DNA from: Alphaproteobacteria bacterium
Lineage (GTDB): Bacteria > Pseudomonadota > Alphaproteobacteria > Micropepsales > Micropepsaceae
Direction of reading: 5' to 3'
DNA length: 64,000 nt
Assembly: GCA_024236055.1 (NCBI GenBank)
Contig: JACKLF010000002.1
Coordinates: 124,001-188,000 of the forward strand
The position numbers and the translations under genes were made by a program. The notes beneath the pieces are model-generated. The model searched no databases and had not been told where the DNA came from. It saw only the letters and a list, made by a program, of their open reading frames with translations. Shown here in pieces: positions 17,845 to 25,812 of this stretch (positions are counted from its first letter, which is position 1; every line of letters starts with the position of its first letter).

Positions 17845-19079
17845 GCCGGCCGGTCCCGGCGTGGGAGAGGCAGGAGCAGGATCGCCAGCAGCAGGCCGCC
17901 CAGCAGGACCGCGAAGGTGGCGAAGGCGAAGTGATAGCCGCCGGTCCGGTCAAAGACGATGCCGGCGAACAGGACCAGCGAAATGATCAGGACCAGCGCC
18001 AGCGAATAGGCCCAGCCCATCACCGTGCCGAAGCGGGCCGAACCAAAAAAATTGGCGATAAGGGTCGCGGAGGCCGGCAGGGCAAAGCCGAGTGCAACCC
18101 CGGCAAGGCAGGACGTAACCAGAAGGCCGCCATAGGCGTGGACGATCATCAGGACGAGCCAGGCGGCCATCATCAGCCCGGCCGCCAGCGCCAGCAGCCA
18201 GCGCAGATTGACCCTGTCGGACAGCAACCCCGCCCCGATCTTGGTGACGCCAGCGCACAGGGAAAACGCCGCGATCAGCATCGCCAGGGATTCGGTGGCA
18301 TAGCCCAGATGCGTGCCATAAGGCACCAGCGTCACCACCAGCGCCTGGCAGGTGGCGGGCACCAGCGCCATCGTCATCGCCGCCAGCCAGAAGGCGCGGC
18401 TGACCAATATGCCCGCTGGGCGCTGGGCCGGAACCTGATCCGGGCTGGCGGCGGCGCGGCCACGATTTTCCGGGTGATCGCCCAGCCCCACTGCGGCGGG
18501 ACGGTCGCGCACCACGATCAGCGCCGCCGCGACGATCAGCGCCACCAGAATGACGGCTTCCCACAAAAGCGCGGCGCGCCAGCCGATGGACTGGATGGCC
18601 CGGCTGAGCAGCGGCACCACGACAAAACCGCCGCCGGAGGTGGCGACGGCGGCAAGCCCCAGGGCAAGCCCGCGGCGGTGAAAGAACCAGCGCGAGGCCA
18701 GCGTATTGGTCGACAAGGGACCGATGGCGGCAAAGCCCATCCCCGCCGGCAGCAGCAGCAGCGCCATGACCAGCACGGACGGGGAAAGCGCGATGCCGGC
18801 AAACGCCGCGCCGAACAGCAGCGCGCCCAGGCTGATGACCGTTCGCATGGAATGGCGGTCCAGCAGGCGGCCGACCCAGGGCGCGGTCAGCGCGCTGCCG
18901 ATGAACAGGATCAGCACCGCGCTGTTGGCGCCGGCGCGCGATATGTGAAATTCCGCCTGCAGCGGCAGCACAAACAGGCCCGCGGCATAGCTGGATGCCC
19001 CCGTCGCCAGCATCTCGGAAAGGGCGGAGGCCGCCAGAACCAGCCAGCCGTAATAGACCGGAAACTGCGTGGCGCGCAT
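17841..19079 (-). CDS. MFS transporter, OFA/monocarboxylate-like
   Basis: The 412-residue membrane protein has 12 predicted segments, with the MFS loop GRLLDRHSMRTV after TM2 and AGLLSDRVNLRW in the second half. The N terminus FPVYYGWLVLAASALSEMLATG is typical of oxalate/formate- and monocarboxylate-type MFS carriers. It is first in an operon with the condensation-domain protein and phosphopantetheinyl transferase, so it may export the product or import a building block of that pathway. The direction of transport cannot be read from sequence. Confidence 0.82.
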   Translation of the reverse strand: MRATQFPVYYGWLVLAASALSEMLATGASSYAAGLFVLPLQAEFHISRAGANSAVLILFIGSALTAPWVGRLLDRHSMRTVISLGALLFGAAFAGIALSPSVLVMALLLLPAGMGFAAIGPLSTNTLASRWFFHRRGLALGLAAVATSGGGFVVVPLLSRAIQSIGWRAALLWEAVILVALIVAAALIVVRDRPAAVGLGDHPENRGRAAASPDQVPAQRPAGILVSRAFWLAAMTMALVPATCQALVVTLVPYGTHLGYATESLAMLIAAFSLCAGVTKIGAGLLSDRVNLRWLLALAAGLMMAAWLVLMIVHAYGGLLVTSCLAGVALGFALPASATLIANFFGSARFGTVMGWAYSLALVLIISLVLFAGIVFDRTGGYHFAFATFAVLLGGLLLAILLLPLPRRDRPA

Positions 19080-19127
19080 GCAATCAAGCCCCGATTCACC
19101 TGCCTTTGAATAGTGCAGATTTTATCC

Positions 19128-19142
19128 CGCGCCAATGGCGCG
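19128..19142 (-). terminator. Possible terminator hairpin after the PAS gene
   Basis: A 6-bp GC stem (CGCGCC/GGCGCG) with a 3-base loop lies 5 bases beyond the PAS gene stop. On the minus strand it is followed by GGATAAAATC, only a weak U-tract, so termination is uncertain. Confidence 0.3.
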
Positions 19143-19147
19143 CAGGA

Positions 19148-19720
19148 TCAGAGCAGGCCCTGGGGCAGGGACGCCAGCTCGTTTTCCCAGATTTCCTCGC
19201 TCTCGGACTGGCGGGGCGTGTAGCGGCAAAGGCCCATGATGAAGGTGGGTTCATTGTTGTCGTTGGCCAGCGGAACATAAAGATGCTCGGCATCCAGATA
19301 TTCGCGGCCCTGCAGATGGACCCGGCCCAGGAAACGCAGCGGCTGGCCGCCATCCAGAACGAGATCACCGCATTGCAGCCAACGATCCAGCATGTTGGGC
19401 GGCAGCGTTTCGGCGAAGGTCTTGCCCGTTACATGGCCGGCCACATCGGTCAGGCTCGTGCCGATCAGGCGGAAAATATAGGAGGAGGGATTTTTGGCCA
19501 CGCGCTCGAGCACCACGATGTTGCGCAACACCTTGGCGATGTCGCGCGGTGAAATTTCTGTCCTGGTCGGCATCCGGCGGTCGCCAAGTTTGGTCCGCCA
19601 GGGCTCGAGCAGGTTGTTGTAGAACGGATCCTTGAAGGCGAGCGTGGGGTCGCAGAAGTGATGCCAGCTTTCCTTGGCAGCCCTCTGGTTCAGATCACGC
19701 GCGGCGGTCATGACGTTCAT
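19148..19720 (-). CDS. PAS_5-type sensory protein
   Basis: The 190-residue soluble protein starts at the ATG giving MNVMTAARDLNQRAAKES. The central part (ISPRDIAKVLRNIVVLERV, then YIFRLIGTSLTDVAGHVTGKTFAETLP) matches the PAS_5 family, widespread in Alphaproteobacteria as single-domain proteins of unknown signalling role. No kinase, GGDEF or DNA-binding domain is fused. It is divergent from the GNAT gene across 304 bases, so the two may share regulation. It could sense a ligand or redox state for the surrounding cluster. That is inference from position only. Confidence 0.72.
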   Translation of the reverse strand: MNVMTAARDLNQRAAKESWHHFCDPTLAFKDPFYNNLLEPWRTKLGDRRMPTRTEISPRDIAKVLRNIVVLERVAKNPSSYIFRLIGTSLTDVAGHVTGKTFAETLPPNMLDRWLQCGDLVLDGGQPLRFLGRVHLQGREYLDAEHLYVPLANDNNEPTFIMGLCRYTPRQSESEEIWENELASLPQGLL

Positions 19721-20024
19721 GCCCGGAATTCTGCGCCCAAAGAATAAATGCCCAGTAAACTCGGCATTATCTTTATCTTTGCCAGGCACGACTCGGCCGG
19801 GACACGACTGGCGCGGAACCCGCCCTGGACGGCTCACTCGCACCAATCCACAGCTTTGCATGCGCGCCGTTAACCGCCGATTTGTGCCGTTTCGGCACGG
19901 CATGCCGAAGATGCTGAAAACCCATTAGCCATCCCCTTTTCTGGCACTGGTTTTCCTAGGGCGGACCGTTTATCTGATTCCGAAGAGAGATTATGGTTTC
20001 TCAAGGGTTAACGGGAACAGAGCC
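19721..20024. promoter_or_regulatory. Divergent promoter region with two adjacent palindromes
   Basis: This 304-base gap separates the PAS and GNAT genes and holds no credible gene. It contains a perfect inverted repeat GTGCCG-TTT-CGGCAC (19884-19898), directly abutting the palindrome CGGCATGCCG (19898-19907). GTTAAC-type sequences occur near 19869 and 20007, and the DNA is more AT-rich than its surroundings. The paired palindromes are the best candidate regulator site. No specific sigma-factor motif could be assigned. Confidence 0.35.
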
Positions 20025-21254
20025 ATGGCGCAGACGCAGAGAGTGGTGTCCACCGACGCACCCGCGGCGGCCAGATGGGGCAAGCATAAGCTTGACGAGT
20101 TGGACCCCGCGAAATTCGCAAAACATCTGGTGATGTTCCAACCCTCGCTGGAGGAGGCCGAACGCCTTATCGCCAAGGCCCGGCAAGGCATCCCGGGTAT
20201 CGCCGAAACCTCTGAAATTTTGAAGGTGCTTCGCCACAATCCCATCTGCATGATGGCGCTGGCGCGCCGCTCGCGGTTCGATCCTACCGATCCCAGGGGC
20301 GATGGCTTCGTTGCAATCCTGCCGCTCAACCGGCTGGGCCTGCAGATGCTGGCGCTGGGCGCCTTCGACGCGACTCAGCCCGATCTGCGGCTTGTCTCCG
20401 GCCCAGATGAGCGGCCGGCCGGGATATACATGTGGGCCGTCTTTGCCCCCGGCCCGCTGGCGGCCGGGATCGCCCTGTTCATGGAGCGTGTGGCGACCGA
20501 GCAATATGCCGGGGTCAATCTTTATTCGCGACCCAATACCGAGGCCGGGCGGCACTATAACGAGGTTCTAGGCCTCACCATGGGTGCAATCATAGACGGC
20601 ATCGAAGCCCCGAACATCTGGGTCTTTCCCCGCCAGGCACCGCTGCCGCTGTATGACAGCTACCAGCCGGGCGCGGCCCCCGGCGAGATCGGCGTCACCG
20701 TCGTCCGCACCATGGAAGACCTCAGCCGGATCATCGCCCTGCGCAGCGCCGTCTATATCGGCGAGCAGGAATGCCCCTATGACGAGGAATATGACGGCAA
20801 CGATTTCGCCGCCACCCATCTTCTGGCCTATATCGGCGACGAGCCGGCGGGCTGCCTGCGGGTCCGGTTTTTCGCCGGCTTCGCCAAGATCGAGCGGCTG
20901 GCTGTGCGCAAGGAGTTCCGCAAAACCCGCACCGCCTTCCAGCTGGTGCGCGCCGCCTTCAAGCTTTGCCAGAAAAAGGGCTATGCAAAAGCCTATGGCC
21001 ATTCCCAGGTCAGGTTGGTGAATTTCTGGAGCCGCTTCGGGTTCCGGGTACCGGAGAATGCCCAGAAGCTCGTCTTCTCGGACTTCGACTATATCGAGAT
21101 GGTCGCGGACCTGGAGCCGGACGCCGATGCGGTCGACATCGGCGTGGACCCTTACGTGATCATCCGGCCGGAAGGCCGCTGGCACCGCCAGGGGGTCCTG
21201 GAAAAGTCGGCCGTCCGCGATGTCACCCGGCCCTCGGTCGGGGGTAGACAATAG
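20025..21254 (+). CDS. Two-domain GNAT-like acyltransferase
   Basis: The 409-residue protein has a C-terminal half with clear GNAT features: LRSAVYIGEQECPYDEEYDG as in ElaA-like acetyltransferases, HLLAYIGDEPAGCLRVRFF, the acyl-CoA-binding segment IERLAVRKEFRKTRTAFQLV, and FWSRFGFRVP. The N-terminal half (about 40-215) seems to be a degenerate second copy: a family-like ending VNLYSRPNTEAGRHYNEVLGL is visible but no acyl-CoA loop. GNAT-fold enzymes also include acyl-carrier-dependent N-acyl amino acid synthases and AHL synthases, so use of a carrier-bound acyl group is possible here. An AMP-forming ligase follows 271 bases downstream on the same strand. Confidence 0.7.
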   Translation: MAQTQRVVSTDAPAAARWGKHKLDELDPAKFAKHLVMFQPSLEEAERLIAKARQGIPGIAETSEILKVLRHNPICMMALARRSRFDPTDPRGDGFVAILPLNRLGLQMLALGAFDATQPDLRLVSGPDERPAGIYMWAVFAPGPLAAGIALFMERVATEQYAGVNLYSRPNTEAGRHYNEVLGLTMGAIIDGIEAPNIWVFPRQAPLPLYDSYQPGAAPGEIGVTVVRTMEDLSRIIALRSAVYIGEQECPYDEEYDGNDFAATHLLAYIGDEPAGCLRVRFFAGFAKIERLAVRKEFRKTRTAFQLVRAAFKLCQKKGYAKAYGHSQVRLVNFWSRFGFRVPENAQKLVFSDFDYIEMVADLEPDADAVDIGVDPYVIIRPEGRWHRQGVLEKSAVRDVTRPSVGGRQ

Positions 21255-21260
21255 CGCGAA

Positions 21261-21274
21261 CCTGACATGTCAGG
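21261..21274. promoter_or_regulatory. Perfect 14-bp palindrome between GNAT and ligase genes
   Basis: CCTGACATGTCAGG lies 7 bases after the GNAT stop and about 250 bases before the ligase start. It could be an operator or form a short hairpin at the end of the GNAT transcript. No U-tract follows. The spacing does not fit the usual CT-N12-AG lux box. Confidence 0.3.
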
Positions 21275-21525
21275 ACACCCTTCGGTTGCCTGATGACAGT
21301 CATATCAATCTTGGGTAGCCTTCTTCCTGCGTCTAGGGCGGGTTGGGGAAACGCCACAGGCGCAAATGGAATCGTGCCACGCCTTCGGATCGAGCGCTGC
21401 GTTGAAATGCTGATTCCATATTTTCACACTTGGCGTCATTCTTTCGCCGGGGCCAGGTTTGCAGTCTTCCCAAAAATGAGGCCGGGCGGTTACAGCCGGC
21501 GAGTTGGTTGCTGGGTGGAATAGGC

Positions 21526-23091
21526 ATGAATTTCGAAAGGCTGGTCGCCGAACTGCCAGGGAAGAAGGCGGCCGTTTATACGTTTGAACACGGCAAGCCC
21601 GTCCGCCGCCCGCACGCAGCCGTTGCTGACGATGTTGAGGCCACCAAGGCGCGCCTGTTGTCCTGGGGTGTCAGGCCGGGCATGCGGGTGGGCATCTATG
21701 CGCCCAACTCCTATGCGTGGCTGGTGCATGACCTGGCGCTGATCGCGATCGGCGCGGTGTCGATGCCCTTCACCGACGATTTTGCCGGTCAGATCGATCA
21801 GGCGCTTCTGGACCGCTACGATATCGGCCTTCTTCTTCTGTCCAGGAAGCATGCCCGGCTGTTTGCCCAGATGCCTGCCCATGTCGCCTTCCTGGATGGC
21901 GACAACGGCGCGGTTCAGGCGCGCGAGCGCGTCGTGCCAGGCGATGCGGACCTGGACGACCAGCTCAGCCTGGTCTTTTCCTCCGGCTCGGCGGGCGGCC
22001 TGAAGGGCCTGGTGATCAGCCGCAAGGGCGTGCTGGACACGCTGCCGCCCATCGCCGAGGCCATCGGCTTCCGGCCCGGCGACCGCATCCTGATGTTCCT
22101 GCCCATGGCGAATTTCCAGCAGCGCAACATGTGTTATGGCGCGCTGTGGCTCGATATCGACCTGATCATCACCGATTACACCCAGCTGTTCAGCGCCATG
22201 CGCCAACTGCAACCGACCGTGCTGGTCGGCCCGCCGGTCCTTTTCCAGATGGCCTATGCCGATTTCGAAAAGCTGCCCACGGGCAAGCAGCTGTGGATGC
22301 GGCTGGTGGGAAGCCTGTTGTCCTGGCTGCCGGGCGGCGCATTGCGCCTGTCCCTGGCGCGCCGGCTGCTGCGGCCGTTCCACGAGCAGTTCGGCGGGCG
22401 CATGCGCGTGCTGGTGACCGGCATGGCGCCCATAAGGCGCAAGACCGGCGCCTTCTTCCGCGCCATGCATCTTCCGCTGTGCGAATCCTATGGCATGGTG
22501 GAATCGGGCTCACTGACCTTCCGCCCCGCCGGCTCGCGCAAATTCGGCTCGGTCGGCCGGCCCCTGCGCGGCGTGCAACTGTCCTTCGAGGCCGACGGCG
22601 AGATCATCGTCAGCCGCGAAAACCCGCTGACCCTGCGCTATTTCCAGTGCGCGGACGGCGAGAATGAGCGGACCTTCGTGGGCGGCAAGAAGGTGGCCAC
22701 CGGGGACATCGGCCGGCTGGACGGCGACGGCGACCTGTTCCTGCTGGGCCGCAAGAAGGAGCTGATCGTCACCGCGGGCGGTTACAAGGTGCACCCGGAA
22801 ATCATCGAGCAGGAAATCAACAACTGCCCCGACGTCGCCCATGCGGTGATCTTCCTGAATCCCGGCGCCAGCCAGTTGACCTGCGTGGTGGACATGCACG
22901 AGCCCGGCAACGCCGAAGCGCGCGCGCGCGTGCAGGCGCATGTGCGGTCCCTGAAATCCACCCGCAGCGCGGCGCAGTTCGTGGAGATCATCTTCGCCGA
23001 TGACGGCTTCAGCCGCGACAACGGCCTGCTTCGGCCCAACCTGAAGATCGACCGCCGCGCGGTGGAAGCGCGCTACGGCCAGACGAGCTGA
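21526..23091 (+). CDS. AMP-forming acyl/aminoacyl ligase (ANL superfamily)
   Basis: The 521-residue protein carries the adenylation core motifs: FSSGSAGGLKG (151-161), CESYGMVESG, ATGDIGRLDGDGDLFLLGR followed by KKELIVTAGGYKVHPEIIE, and the C-terminal catalytic Lys507 in GLLRPNLKIDR. It activates a carboxylate as acyl-AMP and passes it to CoA or a carrier protein. No fused carrier domain is present. In this setting it may load the free carrier protein at 15373-15639, replacing the missing NRPS adenylation domain. Motifs resemble long-chain acyl-CoA synthetases more than amino-acid A domains, so a fatty acid substrate is the first guess. Confidence 0.85.
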   Translation: MNFERLVAELPGKKAAVYTFEHGKPVRRPHAAVADDVEATKARLLSWGVRPGMRVGIYAPNSYAWLVHDLALIAIGAVSMPFTDDFAGQIDQALLDRYDIGLLLLSRKHARLFAQMPAHVAFLDGDNGAVQARERVVPGDADLDDQLSLVFSSGSAGGLKGLVISRKGVLDTLPPIAEAIGFRPGDRILMFLPMANFQQRNMCYGALWLDIDLIITDYTQLFSAMRQLQPTVLVGPPVLFQMAYADFEKLPTGKQLWMRLVGSLLSWLPGGALRLSLARRLLRPFHEQFGGRMRVLVTGMAPIRRKTGAFFRAMHLPLCESYGMVESGSLTFRPAGSRKFGSVGRPLRGVQLSFEADGEIIVSRENPLTLRYFQCADGENERTFVGGKKVATGDIGRLDGDGDLFLLGRKKELIVTAGGYKVHPEIIEQEINNCPDVAHAVIFLNPGASQLTCVVDMHEPGNAEARARVQAHVRSLKSTRSAAQFVEIIFADDGFSRDNGLLRPNLKIDRRAVEARYGQTS

Positions 23092-23113
23092 GAAAGCCGG
23101 CCGAAAGGATCGT

Positions 23114-24670
23114 CTAGTCGGCGGCCGGCATGGCCGCGCCCGAATGGGGGCGCCGGCACAGCCACACCAGCCCGATCAGGCCGATGCACGCCCAGGCCGA
23201 CAGGGTGAAAATGTCCAGCGACGCCAGCAGATAGGCCTGCCCCACCATGCCGTGGGTCATCGCCTCCCGCGCCGCGCCCTCGCCCAGCCCCAGATGGCGC
23301 AGCGCCGACAGGGCGGCATTGAACTGGGGGGCGTAAACACTGGTCGCCTCGGCCAGGTGGCTTTGATGCACCGCCTCGCGCCGGTCCCACAGGGCCGTGA
23401 CGATGGATGCGGCAAAGCCGGACGCGATGATGCGCGCGAAATTGGCCAGTCCCGAAGCGTCGGGAATGCGCGCCTGGGGCAATCCATCCAGAACGATGAT
23501 CACCAGGGCGATGAAGAAGGACGCCGAAGCGATGCCCTGCACCATCAATGGCGTTGCGATGGCCATGAAGCTGGCGTCATTGGTCAGCCCGGCGCGCAGG
23601 AAATAGGAAACAGCCGCCGCGGCGAAGGAAATGCTGGCCACCAGCCTGGGATCGGTGCGCGCCATCAGCCCGGCGGCAATGGGCGTCAGCAGCACCGCCA
23701 CCATGCCGGTGGGCGCCGAGACCAGCCCCGCCCAGGTCGCGGTATAGCCAAGCTGGGTCTGAAGCCACAGCGGCATCAGGATCATGTTGGCGAAGAAGAT
23801 GCCGTTGCCCAGACAGAATACGATCGTGCCCAGGGCAAAATTGCGGCTCCTGAACAGGGCCAGGTCGACGATGGGATGTTCCTCGGTCAGTTCCCAGATC
23901 AGGAAGGCGGCAAAGCCGACCGCGGCCACGATCGCCAGCACCACGATGTGGGGGGAATCCCACCAGCCGGCCGTCTTGCCGGTGTCCAGCACCACCTGAA
24001 GCGCCCCGGCCCACAGGATCAGAAGCGCCAGCCCCACCGCATCGACCGGCAGCCTGCGCATCGCCGTTTCGCGCGCCCGCAGCATGTTCCAGCACACGAT
24101 CCCGACCAGCAGGCCGACCGGGACATTGATCAGGAATATCCAGCCCCAGTGCCAGTTGTCGGAAATATAGCCGCCCAGCAGCGGCCCGCAGATCGGCGCC
24201 ACCAGGGTGGTGATCGACCAGATGCCCAGCGCGGTGGCGCGGCGCGTCTGGGGAAAGATCGACAGCATCAGCGCCTGGGTGCCCGGAATCATCGGCCCCG
24301 ACACCGCCCCCTGCAGCGCGCGGAAGAAAACCAGCGATTGCAGGTTCCAGGCCAGGCCGCACAGCAGGGAGGCAAAAGTGAAGGCCAGCACCGAGATCAC
24401 GAAGACCCGCACCACGCCATAGCGGTTCATCAGCCAACCGGTCAGCGGCACGCCGATGCCGTTGGCCACGGTAAAGGAGGTGATCACCCAGGTCGCCTGG
24501 TCGGTCGAGGCGCCCAGATTGCCCGCGATGGTGGGCAGCGAGACATTGGCAATGGTGGTATCCAGCACCTGCATGAAGGTGCCGAAAGCCAGCGCCAGGG
24601 CCGTGATCCAAAGCGCCGCACCCTGCATGGGGCGGACGTCACCACCGGTCATGGCCCCGGCTGCGCTCAC
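23114..24670 (-). CDS. DHA2-family MFS efflux pump, EmrB-like
   Basis: The 518-residue protein has 14 predicted membrane segments. It carries family motifs FMQVLDTTIANVSLPTIAGN in TM1 and TPTGMVAVLLTPIAAGLMART-like sequence later, and the helix 5 motif around GPLLGGYISDNWHWGWIFLINVP. EmrB-type pumps export hydrophobic compounds using proton motive force together with an EmrA periplasmic adaptor and an outer-membrane channel. All three components are here in order on the minus strand. The 3' end is convergent with the AMP-ligase gene, suggesting export of that pathway's product. Confidence 0.9.
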   Translation of the reverse strand: MSAAGAMTGGDVRPMQGAALWITALALAFGTFMQVLDTTIANVSLPTIAGNLGASTDQATWVITSFTVANGIGVPLTGWLMNRYGVVRVFVISVLAFTFASLLCGLAWNLQSLVFFRALQGAVSGPMIPGTQALMLSIFPQTRRATALGIWSITTLVAPICGPLLGGYISDNWHWGWIFLINVPVGLLVGIVCWNMLRARETAMRRLPVDAVGLALLILWAGALQVVLDTGKTAGWWDSPHIVVLAIVAAVGFAAFLIWELTEEHPIVDLALFRSRNFALGTIVFCLGNGIFFANMILMPLWLQTQLGYTATWAGLVSAPTGMVAVLLTPIAAGLMARTDPRLVASISFAAAAVSYFLRAGLTNDASFMAIATPLMVQGIASASFFIALVIIVLDGLPQARIPDASGLANFARIIASGFAASIVTALWDRREAVHQSHLAEATSVYAPQFNAALSALRHLGLGEGAAREAMTHGMVGQAYLLASLDIFTLSAWACIGLIGLVWLCRRPHSGAAMPAAD

Positions 24671-25812
24671 GGCGCGTCGCCGACGCCGTTTTCGGAGAGG
24701 ATTTTCGTCACCTGGGCATCGACCGCCGCCAGGCTGTCACCGGTGTCGGCCTGCATGACGGGCGCGGTAACGCCCGAAACCTGCTGCCCGGAACTGTCGT
24801 GCAGGTCCACATCCACCGAAACCGACAGGCCCACGCGCAAGGGATGGGCCTTCACTTCCGCCGGATCGAGCGCGATGCGCACGGGCACGCGCTGGACGAT
24901 CTTGATCCAGTTGCCGCTGGCATTCTGGGCCGGCAGCACGGCAAAGGCGCTGCCGGTGCCCGCGCCCAGACCCGCGACATGGCCGTGATAGGTCACCGAC
25001 CCGCCATAGATGTCGGCGCGGATGGTGGCCGGCTGGCCCACGCGCATATCGGCAAGCTGCACTTCCTTGAAATTGGCGTCGACCCACACATTGTCCAGCG
25101 GGACCACCGCCATCAGCGGCGTTCCGGCGCCGACATGCTGGCCCACCTGCACGCTGCGCTGGGCGACGATACCGCCCACGGGCGCAACGACCTTCATGTG
25201 CGCCAGCGCAAGGGCGGCGGATTTCAGGTCGGCGATGGCGCTTAGCACTTCCGGATTGTGGGCGACATCGGCCCCGGCAATGGCGGTCTGGGCCTGGGTC
25301 AGGCCACTGCGCGCCGCATTGACCTGGGCCTGGGCGGCATTCACCGCCTCGCGGGCATGGGCCAGCTCCTCGCCCGACACCGCGCCCTTCATGGCGGCGG
25401 CGCGCCGGTCGTAATCGCTTTTCGCCTGGGCCAGCGCGACCTGGGCCTGGGAAAGCTGGGCGCGATAGGTGTCGGCGCCGGCAAAGCTGCCGCGCACCGC
25501 GCGCACCGCCCGCGCCAGTTTCGCCCTGGCGGCTTCCAGGCTGACCTGGGCGGCGGCGGGGTCCATCTCGACCAGCAGCTGGCCGCGCGCGACCTGCTGG
25601 GTGTTGTCGGCATGCAGCGCCATGACGGTGGCGTCCTCGCGCGCCGTCACCGCCACGATGTTGCCCGCGACATAGGCGTCGTCGGTGGTGGCGTGATAGC
25701 GGCTCCAGAAGAACCACCAGCCGCCATAGCCAAGGCTGCACAGGACCACCAGCCCGGCCAGGGCGAACAGGCCGGTGCGGCGGCGCATGGCGCGAATTTG
25801 GGGATCGCTCAT
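24667..25812 (-). CDS. HlyD/EmrA-family periplasmic adaptor
   Basis: The 381-residue protein has one N-terminal membrane anchor (about residues 14-36) followed by the EmrA-type signature ATTDDAYVAGNIVAVTARED. It then has lipoyl-like and Ala/Gln-rich coiled-coil segments (SQAQVALAQAK, EAVNAAQAQVNAARS) and VAPVGGIVAQRSVQVGQHV. It bridges the EmrB-like pump and the outer-membrane channel. Its stop overlaps the emrB-like start by four bases, and its start overlaps the end of the broken channel gene, so all three were one operon. Confidence 0.9.
   Translation of the reverse strand: MSDPQIRAMRRRTGLFALAGLVVLCSLGYGGWWFFWSRYHATTDDAYVAGNIVAVTAREDATVMALHADNTQQVARGQLLVEMDPAAAQVSLEAARAKLARAVRAVRGSFAGADTYRAQLSQAQVALAQAKSDYDRRAAAMKGAVSGEELAHAREAVNAAQAQVNAARSGLTQAQTAIAGADVAHNPEVLSAIADLKSAALALAHMKVVAPVGGIVAQRSVQVGQHVGAGTPLMAVVPLDNVWVDANFKEVQLADMRVGQPATIRADIYGGSVTYHGHVAGLGAGTGSAFAVLPAQNASGNWIKIVQRVPVRIALDPAEVKAHPLRVGLSVSVDVDLHDSSGQQVSGVTAPVMQADTGDSLAAVDAQVTKILSENGVGDAP

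Noticed and set aside
21261..21274. Quorum-sensing lux-type box
   Set aside because: The inner spacing does not match the usual CT-N12-AG pattern, and no LuxR or AHL synthase gene is present.
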